This document shows positions 10,680 to 22,696 of a DNA stretch of 29,184 nt, one piece after another; the first letter of the stretch is position 1; the number at the start of each line of letters is the position of its first letter. Source of the DNA: Phallusia fumigata (Eukaryota > Chordata > Ascidiacea > Phlebobranchia > Ascidiidae); NCBI GenBank assembly GCA_008931825.1, contig QXVZ01020427.1, positions 1 through 29,184 on the forward strand, in the 5' to 3' direction. A program made the translations under genes and the position numbers. The notes below the pieces were generated by a model. It made no database searches, was not told where the DNA came from, and worked only from the letters and a program-made list of their open reading frames with translations.

Positions 10680-12837
10680 NGTGGGCAATATCGCTAATAC
10701 TGCAAACTAAGTAACACTGCACAATTATCCAGCCATCATGGCATCGGCCAAATCCATTAAATTTTTTAACCAACACAGATTTCCCGCCAAACGAAAGTTT
10801 GTTTGTTGACATCTCCGCAGCGAAATATCTACAACCATACACAACCATGATTATAGCTACAGTTTTGAATCGGGTTGAGTTTATTTCGTTTGGTGAAAGA
10901 TATCGACACGTTTTAACGTTGCACAGCTATTTTCGGCTTGGTGATTGATTTAGTGCTATTGTGTCGCTATGTTTCTTTCTTCACGCGTAATAAACTCAAC
11001 GCAACTCAAAAATTGGTGTAACAAGGATAAATAACCTCGCGGTCGCCGGTACGTACGGACAGGAGGGGGCACTTGGCCCTTATGGAATTCCGAAAAATTT
11101 ACTTTATTAATAACACATATTTAATCAAAAAAATCACATGAATGAAAAAGTATGTATGTATCACTATTTGCCCCCTTCTGGAAAATTTTCTGCCGGCGCC
11201 CACGATTGCGCTGTTGCTATACCGTCGGCGAAATGAGACGTGGGCACACGTCCGTCGAAGGGTGAGTTCAGCGCAACAGGGAATCAAGAATAGAGAGAAC
11301 GGTGGTCAAATCTGTAATGGGGCTAAGATCATAAACCACCCGTGTTTGGTAAGAGCGTCTAGGTTGGACAGGAAAACAAACTACTAAAAGAAACCGTACA
11401 GGATAGTTGCAAGCGCCCGAAAGGGGATTTAGCGTAGTCAAGTCACAAAAAAAACTTCGTTGCCGCGTCACCGCGCAACTAGTTTGTCGGAAAACCTACT
11501 AGTTCGAAACAGTGTGAAAATAGAAAAAGCTCTATTGGGGTCCTGGTTGCCTCTCAAACGCCGGTAAAACTGAGAGGTACGTCGATAAGATTTGCGTTTT
11601 GTTTGTACTTCTTCAAAATTGTAGCTAAAACTTCGTAGTTGTTTCTTTACCCGTGTGGCTGCAAGTTTCTTTTAAGTTTCTTCATGCCCGTTTTCCTTCC
11701 AGTGCACCGGCAATATGAAAGATATAAAAAAGGTATGTGGTATGAAGTTATGACAAAAGTTCAGGCTTTTCTTTACATTGTGATTGTTAAATATCATCAT
11801 GTTGATGTTACAGTACCTTTATTTCAGTTTAGGTATTTACTATTTTAGAGAATATTTTTAGTACAACAGGATGATTCTTTTTCTCCCTTATGTTAGGAAA
11901 AGCACTGTTTGTTTGAGATTATAGTTGTGTGCAAGTAATTATTTATTTCTGTGTTTAGATTGGATGCCTCTGAAAGAAATCAGGATTTTAAGGGAACACC
12001 AGTTACTAATCCCTTTGCATTGCCACCAAACTGGACAAAACATGAATTTAGACAGTTAACCAAAGCTATGGAACACAGAGAACATTAACTATGCCAATTT
12101 TCCATGTCGATTAAGACGTAAGCTAACACAGAATGTAAGTGTTTATTTGGTACTGGATCACATGGCGCATGCAAGCATGTAGAAGCAGTTAATGTTTTGA
12201 TTAAAAAACTAAAAATCCTGGCAGTTTACATTTGGAACCAAGCTGCACTTTGCAGACATTTCACAAACTGACCATTCTTGTCATGGTTAGAGTTTTTTGG
12301 ACAGTAGCTATTTTTTTCTGTTGGACATTAGCGAATAAAACAGCATGCTTAAAAATAACCTAATACTTTAGTCGTTAATTAAGTTTACCTAGAATTTATG
12401 AATGTGTTATTTTTACATTTTGTACACTTTTATTTGTGTACTATTTGATTTCTTGTTTCTTGAATAATACTGTGTCTAAGTTAAATTAAAAGTTAAAAAA
12501 AGGTTTTTTAGGCATTTACAAATTTATTTGTTTTTAATGTTGCAGATTTATGGGTTTATTGTGGGGTCAACAAAACGTAAAACGAAGTTGTGGCTATAGT
12601 TTGAAACTGTTTGGAATTTGGTGGTACAAACAAAAATCTGAAAATTCTATCCATGACACACTAGTACAAGGCAAGTATTTTATTAGCAGTTTACAAAATA
12701 GACTATTTTTGTGTGAGAGAATTACATTTGTCTTAAAAAAATCATATTATATGTACAATCAACACTTTAGTACTTTATTGTCAGAAATCAAGGCATGTTC
12801 GAAGTTGTTGGTTTGAGGTTTGCTGTAAAAACAATTG
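8541..12837. repeat. About 2.1-kb direct duplication abutting the N at 10680
   Basis: 8541-10679 repeats as 10681-12837 with scattered substitutions and small indels; the 130 bases from 9831 differ at 8 positions by hand count. The second copy starts on the base after the N and the first stops on the base before it. That is what two overlapping contigs from different haplotypes would give. Confidence 0.85.
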
Positions 12838-13030
12838 CTAACAAACTATATTGATATAGACACCTGTTGATTTGCATCCACCCCTTTTGCTTGGGGTTCT
12901 TTTTTACATTTTTGTGTGATTGACAAACACTGATTTCTGAGTAGTTGTGAGAACTGATTGGTCGATTACGTTTCACAATCTGTTCCTTTTCATTTTTAAA
13001 TCTCCAATAAAGCCTTTTGGATAAATCAAG
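10681..13030 (+). other. Unidentified spliced transcription unit, copy 2 (with poly(A) signal)
   Basis: Counterpart of the preceding unit with the same splice sites: ATG 11684, exon end 11732 before GTATGT, exon 11959-12134, and terminal exon from 12546. The possible short peptide begins identically and differs at several residues near its end. In the terminal block a longer reading frame from 12550 is open here but has several stops in copy 1, which argues against it being coding. An AATAAA hexamer lies at 13006. Product unknown. Confidence 0.35.
13006..13011 (+). terminator. Polyadenylation signal AATAAA, plus strand
   Basis: CCAATAAAGCC at 13002-13014 is a canonical hexamer about 460 bases into the putative terminal exon of the plus-strand unit. 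A second AATAAA lies at 13079. The convergent gene A ends at 13182, so the two transcripts may nearly meet. Confidence 0.4.
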
Positions 13031-13181
13031 CAAGAACAACAGCTTGAATTAATAGAGTGGTTTTCATTTCATGTGCTGAATAAAATAACGTGGCAGAACA
13101 ATTGCACTAAAACAATCACAAAGCACAAATTGATTGCGAAACGTTTAAATGTTATGAAGCAAAAAATGTGGAATTGGTTGA

Positions 13182-15490
13182 TCACTGCTCAACGGGTTGT
13201 GGAGAATGCTTGTTTTCCCACAATGCGCGGCTCCTTCCAAGCAAAAACTCCTTTGACGTTATTAACGTTTCATGAGGAGTGCCCACGTCATCGTTTAGGC
13301 TCCTATCCTTGTAAACTAATGGTTTGTTGATGTAAGTATCGTTGTTCGGGTGAACGAAGTAGGCTAACGAACGACGAACTGTTTTGAGTTGGTGTTCGTT
13401 TTCGCTAACCACCACGCGATGTTTCTGCACAAATACAAAAAAATTGACGGTCTGTAAAATCAACATTGTGACAACAAGTTACACAATACCGTAGATTTTA
13501 GTTTTCCTTTGGTCCAATGCTGCATTGTGTTACCAATGTTGACCAATACAGTTCCCTCAACAGGCGTTGCGTCTACGTATCTTCCGTCAACATGTTGCAC
13601 CTTTTTATTACAGTTTCTCAATAGTAAGGATTTACTTTTGTTAAAACTTTTGAGTTATGTGGTTGTTTTGAAGTTTTAGAGTGACCTATCTTCTGTATGT
13701 TTGTAAGTTTTCTTGATTTGTTAGGTTGGAAAAGCATGACAACTTTGCACCTGCATTTTGTGCGAGATGAACACGGTAGACTTTAACAAATAAAAATGCC
13801 AACAATCTTAGATGAACCATCCGGTTTATCCTCGCGACCTTTCTTTTCAGAGGATGTTCTTGATTTTCACATTAAATGTTGTTTATATCTTCGGTCAAAA
13901 TTTTAGCAATAACCAAACATTTTTGCTGACCACTACTTGCCTGAAGTCCACCAACATTGTCTTGATACACCAACGTGATGGAAGTAAAATCCGAGTGTTC
14001 CAGGAGGCGCTGTTGGCCGGGCTTCAATTCTTTTGAGACAGGGGGATAATATAACGTACGACCCGTTACAAATGTTTCTTTCGAATGCATGTTGGAGTGA
14101 CATTTGGCGAAGAACTCCTCATCCTGTCATAAACAAATTAGCACACTTATTACCGACAAAATGGCGCAAATCCCGGAGGGTACATGTCCCTCCCAAAAAA
14201 AATTGCTTGTTGGACCTATATTCATTTGTCCTCCCATGTATTTTTGATTGGCTAAGTGTTATAGTATTAATACGATTTCAGCGCTTTTTAAAAATATTTT
14301 TGCAACGAGGGATCGACGGCATTTTACGGCTGCCTTGGTCGAAATGTAACCCATTATTTGTGCCTTAAAAAAATCAATGTGACGTCATTTCAAAAAAACT
14401 CTGGATTTACGCCACTGGAACAAGTAAATTACCTCTAGTTGCAAACCAACAGCAATAGCTTGCAGAATACGAAGGGCAAGTTTTTTCGAACGTTTCATAA
14501 AATCCAGCATAACTTCAGAAAACCCCGGTGCAATATCATCAGGCCAATCTTCCTCATTGCGATGGAATGATGTGCCATCAACGTCGTACGCTTCTTTGTA
14601 GTCACATGGCAAATCAGGGTTAAACCTGCTCAAATAAACCTTGCACGAATCAAATTAATCGCCAATAACAACATACATGTAAGTGCGCGTACCTTTCCTT
14701 TCCAATGCCAACAAATCCGAAGACTTGACCTGACTTTTTGCTGTATCTTTCTTTTTCACTGTGTTCACTTGTGAAAAACTTTTCTGTTGTGTCATTGACT
14801 TTTTGCAGAAAGCGACTGTAAAGTTAGAAGGTATTAAAATGTTAGAATGCGTGGTTTGATTTTAGATTTTTCACGGCGTTGGAGCACACGTGAAAAAGAG
14901 AGGTCGGTATAAACTCGATTAGTTTGTGTTTGAAATTTTGTCCATAAAATTAGTAAATAATTTGAACAATTGACCTTTCGTTAAGAAAATGGCAGGATCA
15001 AACTAATAGTTTTTTGGTTGTATCCAGATAGGTTACAAACAAGATTAAATTTCTGACCGTACTACAGCGGTTGTTGAAAGTCTGTGACAACTGCTGAATG
15101 TACAGGCTGTTGCATTCGAGCAATTGTGTGTGCATGTCTGTCAGCACGTGTGTGCCTGTACAGTTGCACGCTACCTTCTGCTGGTTTTTGATACGTTTCA
15201 ATGAAATACATCTTCAGTAAGCAACTTTTCAAAGTAAGTCTAAAATGTTGCAAAGAATTTGAAGCTTGTTTTTCACTAGGCTGCGTAAAAACTGCTTAGT
15301 CGTAATGCAAGATCTACAAATGCAATGCTACTTACTCTGTTATTCCTGTGTTTTTGAGGTAAACAAAGCCGACTTCGGAGAAAGCTTGCACAAGCAAATT
15401 TCCCACTACACCTAGGTCTTCATGTGAGCAGATAGCTTCTTCCAATCCACATGTTTTAAAGTCGATTACTGGTATGTAGCCGTCGGTCAT
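13182..15490 (-). CDS. Isopenicillin-N-synthase-like 2OG/Fe(II) oxygenase, gene A
   Basis: Exons (complement): 15336-15490, 14693-14815, 14433-14625, 13941-14123, 13490-13600, 13182-13424; 1008 nt, 335 residues, close to the roughly 330 usual for this family. The N-terminal DIOX_N-type part opens with a YIPVIDF motif and has GFVYLKNTGI. The 2OG-Fe(II) core carries RTLYYPP, iron ligands His200, Asp202 and His257 (EHSD, KHRV) and the 2OG- or carboxylate-binding Arg272-x-Ser274 (RRS). Intron 4 uses the donor GCAAGT (CAG|GCAAGT) where genes B, C, D and E have GT. Exon 6 is 21-24 bases longer than in the paralogs, giving a tail ending PQPVEQ. The substrate cannot be told; animal members are mostly uncharacterised. 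No signal peptide or membrane segment, so probably cytosolic. Confidence 0.93.
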
Positions 15491-16516
15491 TTTTGCTGTC
15501 ACAGCCTAGCGAAAACAATCCTGGTACAGAAAATGTTGCCAGAAATCCAACAATAACGCCCCCTTTTGATAACCAGAACGCCTGCACTTATACCGAGTTT
15601 CACTAGATGCGAATCAAAGTTGTGAAAATTCAGCAATGACGACCCAGGTAAACTTTGCGGTTATTGCAACACACAGTGCAATGTTACACCATCTATGACG
15701 GATGTTGCGCAATCGGCAGAAACGTTTTTGAAACAATAATATAGGCCAGTGTTGCAAGCCTTTTTTTCAAAAATTCTACCTGTACAACGCAAACTGACAA
15801 TGGGCAATGTACACGCTGAAAAGTAAACACAAAACAAGGTTTGCGGAACGGTATCAAAGGCACAGCTTGAAATGTTAGGTAATTTTCAGGATACCCATTT
15901 TGTATAGCCTGTAGTTGGTTTGCATCAATGTATCAACAATGATTGGTTATCGTGTTATTTTATGACTTGCTGTACAATCGCGACCTATTTTTTTACTTCA
16001 GTTGTTTCACCGTGTTTTCAGCTCCCCTGATAATTACAAATGCATTTTTGTCAGATATTTTAGTTGTCCGAACAAAAGCCTCGTGCTGTAGATCTGAATA
16101 ATCATTGTTGTGTGTTCGCAACTTCACCTTAAAATCACAACGGCCGTCGCCTCTTAAACTATCATGTCATGTGTATTTTGCTCGCAACAAATTTAGCACA
16201 GCAAGATTTGAGCGGTTAGAGGCTAACGAAAGACAAACACATCATATACAGATCGTACATTGGTAACAATCAACTACTGTGGAACAAACATTCCAAAATC
16301 ACGATCTAATCGACCTAATACGAGTTCAAAATGAGGCGTGTAAGCATCAAATGTTAACATGTACAATTGGTTACACAAGAACGGACGAAATATGTACAAC
16401 ATCGTCTTCCCATATAAGGAACAAAGAAATTGAATAAATTAACGTAAAGTTTTTCAATTCGCTGACTGTATCACTATATTTTGGATGTATCTACTTATGC
16501 CGGTTTGTTGTCCAGT
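15491..16516. other. Intergenic interval between genes A and B
   Basis: About 1 kb upstream of gene A and downstream of gene B. I find no exon with array similarity, no RNA gene and no clear repeat. It presumably holds the gene A promoter, but no core element stands out. Confidence 0.6.
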
Positions 16517-17697
16517 TTATGCCCTGCCTTCCCACAAAGCGCGAATTACTTGTAACATATATTCCTTCGATGTCAACAGCTCATCCGGGGAAACGCCATT
16601 GACGTCATTCAGCTTTTCATCTTTGTACTCCAGTGGTTTGTTAACATAAACATCGTTGTTGGGGTGAACGAAGTAAACCAACGAACGTCGCACAGTTTTT
16701 AAGAGAAACTCATTTTCAGGGACGACAACGCGGTGTTTCTGCATGAAACGAATTGATTCCACCAGTTGTTTTATTATCGCAAAAGCAAGTAACCAATAGT
16801 ATACCGTAGATTTCAGTTTTCCCTTGGTCCAATACTGCATTGTATCACCAGTGCTGACCAGTACAGTTCCTTCAATGGGCGTTGCGTCCACGAATTCACC
16901 ATTAACATGTTGCACCTTTAACGGAATTTAGAAGTTAAGTTCCGTACTATTATGTCTTTAAGTTAAGCCCTAATACACACTCTACACACAAAATGTCTTT
17001 CTTCAACCTAAATTGTCATTCCACTGGTGTAATCTGTTATTTACGGATGTAAATTCAAAATTAAAGCAATCCAATGAAATCCATCGGTTTTAAGCATATA
17101 GCTAATGGAAACACCAAGCTGAAATTGAAATCAATGACGTTACAAATGCATTACCGCGTCACCATCGTGGCTGCCCCCTATGGGAATTTTTGTAGTCTAA
17201 TTTTTACTGACCTGAAGTCCGCCATTGCTGTCTGGGATAACCAAGGAAATCGAGGTAAAATCCGAATGTTCCAGAAGTCGCTGCTGACCAGGTTTTAATT
17301 CGTTGGTGACAGGAGGGTAGTACAAAGTTCGACCCGTTGTAAAAGTTTCCTTCGAACGCAGATCGGAGTGACACTTGTTGAAAAACTCATCGTCCTTTTG
17401 CACAAACAAAACAGACTTAAGCATAAAATTCGTCTTCTTGTCGGCAAGCAACTACGTTAATTACAAAGAAATTCGAATTATAAAATCTCGAAACTTTACG
17501 GAACTTTGAGCTTAAGGCCAATAGCCAACGTCCGTAAAATACGTAGGGTAAGTTTGCTGGAACGTTCCATGAATTCCGACATGGCGTCATAAAACCCAGG
17601 AGCAATGTCCTCAGGCCAATCTTCCTTCTTGCGAAATAATGATCCACTGTTTGCGTTAAATGCCTCTTTGTAATCGCACGGTAGGTTGGGGTCAAAT
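16517..17697 (-). CDS. Isopenicillin-N-synthase-like 2OG/Fe(II) oxygenase, gene B (5' exons missing at gap)
   Basis: Exons 3-6 (complement): 17505-17697, 17212-17394, 16805-16915, 16517-16738, with lengths 193, 183, 111 and 222, as in gene C. Exon 3 encodes the PCDYKEAF and EDWPEDIAPGF blocks. Exon 4 has RTLYYPP and the EHSD iron motif, exon 5 has WTKGKLKST, and exon 6 has KHRVVV followed by RRS. All three iron ligands and the RxS pair are therefore present. Exons 1 and 2 would lie beyond the N at 17705 and are not in the following sequence, so they were lost in the assembly gap. The exon 3 donor (GTTCCG) is weak but matches the position used by the paralogs. Confidence 0.88.
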
Positions 17698-17704
17698 CTG
17701 TGCG

Positions 17705-18172
17705 NACGATAATGCTACTAACAAATTATATCTTCAGGGTAATCCCAATCTTCCGTACCTATATAAAAAATTAAAACGCCAATGGTGCTGCATTTTACCG
17801 CGTAAATTATGCTCTCGGTGGTAAATGCTGTGCCGCAATTATCCAAATATTTTGCGACAGTAATATACAGTTCACCTATAGCTGTTACACCTAAACCCCC
17901 CTTACATGTTCTGTCTGTTGTATCCGTGTTATCTTGTGTTTCTGTCAGGTAAGGTCCTTCGCTATAACATTGAATTAGTAGAGGGTAAAATACAAAAATA
18001 CTACATGAAGTTTGAAAAAGCGCTTTACCATTAGCAGTTTATTTTTGCAAACACCACCCTACAAAATTGCATTAACAACTGTTCTCTGCAAAACGCATGA
18101 ACACAAAATGTTCACCTAAAATATTGTTTTGCTTAAACTTGAGTGTTTTTCAATGTTGTTTGTGCGTATAGA
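17705..18172. other. Assembly gap (single N) and intergenic tail downstream of gene C
   Basis: The N at 17705 follows gene B exon 3 by eight bases. The next 467 bases contain no exon 1 or 2 of gene B and nothing else I recognise. A minus-strand AATAAA (plus TTTATT at 18038-18043) lies 130 bases past the gene C stop and is a plausible poly(A) signal for it. Confidence 0.6.
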
Positions 18173-20384
18173 TTAAGCTCGGTTCTCCCATACAGCTCGC
18201 ATCGTAGCGAGCAAATATTCTTTGGATGTCATTAACTTTTCCCGGGGAACAGGATCGGTCTCATTCAGGCTTTCATCCTTGTAAACAAGTGGCTGGTTGA
18301 TGTAGGAGTCGTTGTTAGCGTGAACGAAGTAGGCCAACGAACGTCGAACAGTTTTCAGCAGGTGTTTATTTTGAGGAACAATCACACGGTGTTTCTGTAA
18401 TGTTTAGTTGTTTTCAAACAAGTAAACTTGGTTGAATAAAGTTGTCTTTACCGTGGACTTCAGTCTGCCTTTTGTCATATACTGCAATGTGTTACCGATG
18501 TTAACCAACACAGTTCCTTCTACTGGCGTTGCGTCCACGTATTCGCCGTCCACGCGTTGAACCTATTTTTCAATCAATATGAAAAAAATGGCATCATTTA
18601 AAATCGTAGCAACATTTGGTATCATTATGTAAAATCGTCTCTCAAAGGTAGCGAACTGACTGCAAACTAAAACTTATTTAATGTAATCGAGGTCGACATG
18701 GCATGTGAATGTTGGCATATGTTACATGAAAGTAAATAACGTTAAGTAACTGTCCTATTCCCCGGCCCTCAATTTTGCTTTCAAACTCCCAAGCAAAAAT
18801 CATTCTTCGGGTCGTGTCTAAATTTGTGTGACGCGCCTGGGGCGACCAAGTTAACCAAACATGGCCTGTACAGAGACAGCCCATTGGGCTGAGGTCAAAA
18901 ATTGTCTGCCATTTAAAACAATTATGACCATGAGCGTAATTCAATTAAGTTCAATGATGCAATAAACTTGGGGTTTATTTTAACTCACCTGAAGCCCACC
19001 GACACTGTCTTGAAATATCATCGAAATCGAAGTGAAATCAGAATGTTCCATGAGTCGCTGTTGACCAGGTTTTAGTTCGTTGGTGACAGGAGGGTAGTAC
19101 AATGTTCGACCCGTTGTAAAAGTTTCCCTCGAATGCATATCGGAGTGGCACTTGTGAAAGAACTTCTCATCCTAACATTTCATGAGAGATTGTTACAACA
19201 TATGACATAAAACTGTTCACACATAAATGCATAGAACTTTGTATGCTAGGTGATCAAGAGTTGACGGGTCTAAACCACATGTTGGTGTTTGTGACAATCA
19301 TTACATACACAATACCTTAAGTTCCAGACCGATGGCCATAGCATGCAAAATACGTAGTGAAAGGTGTTTGGAACGTTCCATGAAATCCAACATGACGTCA
19401 GAAAATCCAGGTGCTATGTCATCGGGCCAATCTTGTTTTTCACGGTAAAATGCGGCACCACTGGCGTTAAAAAGTTCTTTATAATCGCACGGTAGATTGG
19501 GATTTGACCTGAAGAGATACTTGTTTATACGTGTTCAGGATTACCTTAAACTTTAATCACTAAAACTATTTTTAACCTTTCAGTTTCAATTCCCATGTAT
19601 CCAAAGTTTTCCCCTGGCTTTTTGTTGTATCTTTCTTTTTCGCTGATTGGACTTTCGAAAAATTGCGCGGTTATTTTGTTGACCTCTTGCACGAAGTCAC
19701 TACAAATGAGAAAAAGTTAACATTGGAAAAGCATGGAGAAAAGTGTTAGGTGTTACTCGACTGCTTTTGTGTTCGTCAGTAACGATTTTCAGGTCAAAAT
19801 ATTGTTGGTGAGGCGAATTGCATAATACTGGTAGCCTACTTACAAAAAAGAAACTGAATGAAGCAGCAACTTCTGACAGCACAATTTTTACTTAGATTGT
19901 GCATAATTATTTTCCTTTTACGTTCAATCGACAATGGTTAATTGTCGATCAATTCTTTGTTTCCGTCTCTTTAATCCAAGTTTGAAAAAGCTCCATTGCG
20001 TTGCTGGACTGGCAGACGCGTGCGATAAATGAATGTGTCTGACGTATAGCACGTGTGTGGTGTGTGTGCCCAGCATGCGTGCAGGCATGAAGCTATTTGC
20101 AGCATAAACGCTTTCCTTTACGCGTAGTATAACAACTGCTGAATGCGAAGCAGGTACCAAACTTCTTTAGCAGCAGGTAATAACACAAAACTCATATACA
20201 CAGCTGAAAAGATACCTTTCAAAACTTACTCACTGATTCCGGAGTTCCTGAGGTAAACGAAGCCGATATCTGAAAAAGCTTGAATGAGTAAGTTTCCCAA
20301 CCTACTCAGGTCGTCTCGTGTACACTCTTCTATTTCCAAACCACATGTTGCAAAATCAATAATCGGTATATCACTTTCTGGCAT
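18173..20384 (-). CDS. Isopenicillin-N-synthase-like 2OG/Fe(II) oxygenase, gene C
   Basis: Exons (complement): 20230-20384, 19577-19699, 19316-19508, 18989-19171, 18452-18562, 18173-18394; 987 nt, 328 residues. The start is the ATG at 20384 (MPESDIPIIDF), matching the 155-nt first exon of A, D and E; an in-frame ATG further upstream (20471) would add residues unlike the paralogs. Iron ligands are His200, Asp202 and His257, with Arg272-x-Ser274. The exon 5 motif that reads (Y/H/L)WTKGKLKS in A, B and E is YMTKGRLKS here, with Met247 replacing Trp. The segment from exon 4 upstream is repeated as C' after the N at 20955. Confidence 0.93.
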
Positions 20385-20818
20385 TTTCCTGTTATGTTTT
20401 GCTACACGCCACTTCCAATCTGGAACTGGTCGTTTGTTATCGGCAAACGCGACTGACCGTAAACAGTGCAAGAAACTTGCTTGACCCGTTCACCGTACGC
20501 GATTTACAAAAGTGAAAAAGGCAGTTTTAACTGGATGAGCTTGCGTTCGGTACCTGTATGTTGAAGATTTCGCAAGTCAGCAAACTTAACCGACAGACGT
20601 TGTCATTTGTTACAGCGTTAGTGCAAAACAGACCAGTACTAATTTGCTTTGACATTCTCTTTGTATTACTATCACGCAACGCATTCAAACACATTAATCA
20701 CATGATGGGTTTATAATTGATGAACATGCATCGCGTTAAATTAAAGAAAGTCGAACAACAACAGCGAAGTTAAGGATTTAGGTTCCGTCTGACAACAGCA
20801 GGATTCACCATTCATCTT
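20385..20818. other. Intergenic interval upstream of gene C (copy 1)
   Basis: No gene seen. It carries the gene C promoter side and is almost identical to 22697-23130, with about two differences noted over 430 bases. That is clearly less divergence than the neighbouring exons show. Confidence 0.6.
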
Positions 20819-20954
20819 CTACTTTTCTTCGGTGTCCCAGAGAAGTTTCATTTTTTCCATGATCCACTCCAGCGAAGTGAGAAGCTTGATCGGTTCGTCG
20901 TCAGCCACATTCAAGCTTTCGTCTTTGTACACAAACGGCTTGTTGATGTACGCA
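20819..20954 (-). pseudogene. Fragment of gene D exon 6 (D'), cut by the N at 20955
   Basis: The last 136 bases of an exon 6 identical in frame and nearly identical in sequence to 23131-23266, including the C-terminal LLWDTEEK and stop. It is truncated at the N, so it lacks the third iron ligand and RxS. It is best read as the other haplotype of gene D rather than a decayed gene. Confidence 0.75.
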
Positions 20955-21326
20955 NACATTTGGTATCATTATGTAAAATCGTCTCCCACAGGTCGCCAAC
21001 TGACTGCAAACTAAAACGCGTTTAGTGTGATCGAGGTCGACATGGCATGTGAATGTTGGCATATGTTACATGAAAGTAAATAACGTTAAATCGCTGTCCT
21101 ATTCCGCTCCCCTTGATTTTGCTTTCAAACTCCCAAGCCAAAATGATTCTCCGCCCGTGTCTAAATTTGTGTGACGCGCCTGGGGCGACCAAGTTAACCA
21201 AACATGGCCTGTACAGAGACAGCCCATTGGGCTGAGGTCAAAAATTGCCTGCCATTTAAAACAATTATGACCATCAGCGTGATTCAAGTAAGTTCAATGA
21301 TAAACTTAGGGTTTATTCAAACTTAC

Positions 21327-22696
21327 CTGGAGCCCACCGACACTGTCTTGAAATATCATCGAAATCGAAGTGAAATCAGAATGTTCCATGAGTCGCTGTT
21401 GACCAGGTTTTAGTTCGTTGGTGACAGGAGGGTAGTACAAGGTTCGACCCGTTGTGAAAGTTTCCTTTGAATGCATATCGGAGTGGCACTTGTGGAAAAA
21501 CTTTTCATCCTAACATTTCAAGAGAGATTGTTACAACATATGACATAAAACTGTTCACACATAAATGCTATGAAACTTTGTATGCTGGGTGATCAAGAGT
21601 TGACGGGTCCAAACCACATGTTGGTGTTTGTGACAATCGTTACATACACAATACCTTAAGTTCCAGACCGATGGCCATAGCATGCAAAATACGCAGAGAA
21701 AGGTGTTTGGAACGTTCCATGAAATCCAACATGACGTCAGAAAACCCAGGTGCTATGTCATCGGGCCAATCTTGTTTTTCACGGTAAAATGCGGCACCAC
21801 TGGCGTTAAAAAGTTCTTTATAATCGCACGGTAGATTGGGATTTGACCTGAAGAGATACGTGTTTATACGTGTTCAGGATTACCTTAAACTCCAATCACT
21901 AAAACTATTTTTAACCTTTCAGTTTCAATTCCCATGTATCCAAAGTTTTCTCCTGGCTTTTTGTTGTATCTTTCTTTTTCGCTGATTGAACTTTCGAAAA
22001 ATTGCGCGGTTATTTTGTTGACCTCTTGCACGAAGTCACTACAAATAAGAAAAAGATAACATTGGAAAAGCATGGAGAAAAGTATTAGGTGTTACTCGAC
22101 TGCTTTTGTGTTCGTCAGTAACGATTTTCAGGTCAAAATATTGTTGGTGATGCGAATTGCATAATACTGGTAGCCTACTAAAAAAGAAACTGAATGAAGC
22201 AGCAATTTCTGACAGCACAATTTTAACTTAGATTGTGCATAATTGTTTTCCTTTTACGTTCAATCGACAATGTTTAATTGTGGACCAATTCGTTGTTTCC
22301 GTCTCTTTAATCCACGTTTGAAAAAGCTCCATTGCGTTGCTGGACTGGCAGACGCGTGCGATAAATGAATGTGCCTGACGTATAGCACGTGTGTGGTGTG
22401 TGTGCCCAGCATGCGTGCAGGCATGGAGCTATTTGCAGCATAAACGCTGTCTGGATGCGAAGCAGGTACCAAACTTCTTTAGCAGCACGTGATACTACAA
22501 AGCTCACATACACAGCTGAAAAGATACCTTTCAAAACTTACTCACTGATTCCAGAGTTCCTGAGATAAACAAAGCCGATATCTGAAAAAGCTTGAATGAG
22601 CAAGTTTCCCAACCTACTCAGGTCGCCTCGTGTACACTCTTCTTTTTCCAAACCACATGTTGCAAAATCAATAATAGGTATATCACTTTCTGGCAT
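21327..22696 (-). CDS. Partial copy of gene C (C'): exons 1-4 only
   Basis: Exons (complement): 22542-22696, 21916-22038, 21655-21847, 21327-21509, with the same lengths as gene C (155, 123, 193, 183). It carries RTLYYPP and the EHSD iron motif. In exon 1 residues I and D of gene C become K and G; other changes there are silent. Exons 5 and 6 are absent because the N at 20955 lies downstream, so no His257 or RxS equivalent is encoded in the window. Open frames and intact splice sites argue against decay. Probably the alternative allele of gene C; a true recent tandem duplicate is the alternative. Confidence 0.8.

Noticed and set aside
12550-12816. 88-residue plus-strand reading frame starting MGLLWGQQNV
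   Set aside because: The duplicate at 10388 onwards carries several stops in this frame, so conservation does not support coding.
15060-15180. Reading frames in gene A intron 1
   Set aside because: They are between exons 1 and 2 whose splice sites and phase match all paralogs; no conservation in the other genes.
19924-20160. Reading frame with many His/Ser/Ala residues in gene C intron 1, repeated at 22260-22472
   Set aside because: It lies inside an intron with well-matched flanking splice sites, its upstream part differs by an indel between the copies, and it has no family resemblance.
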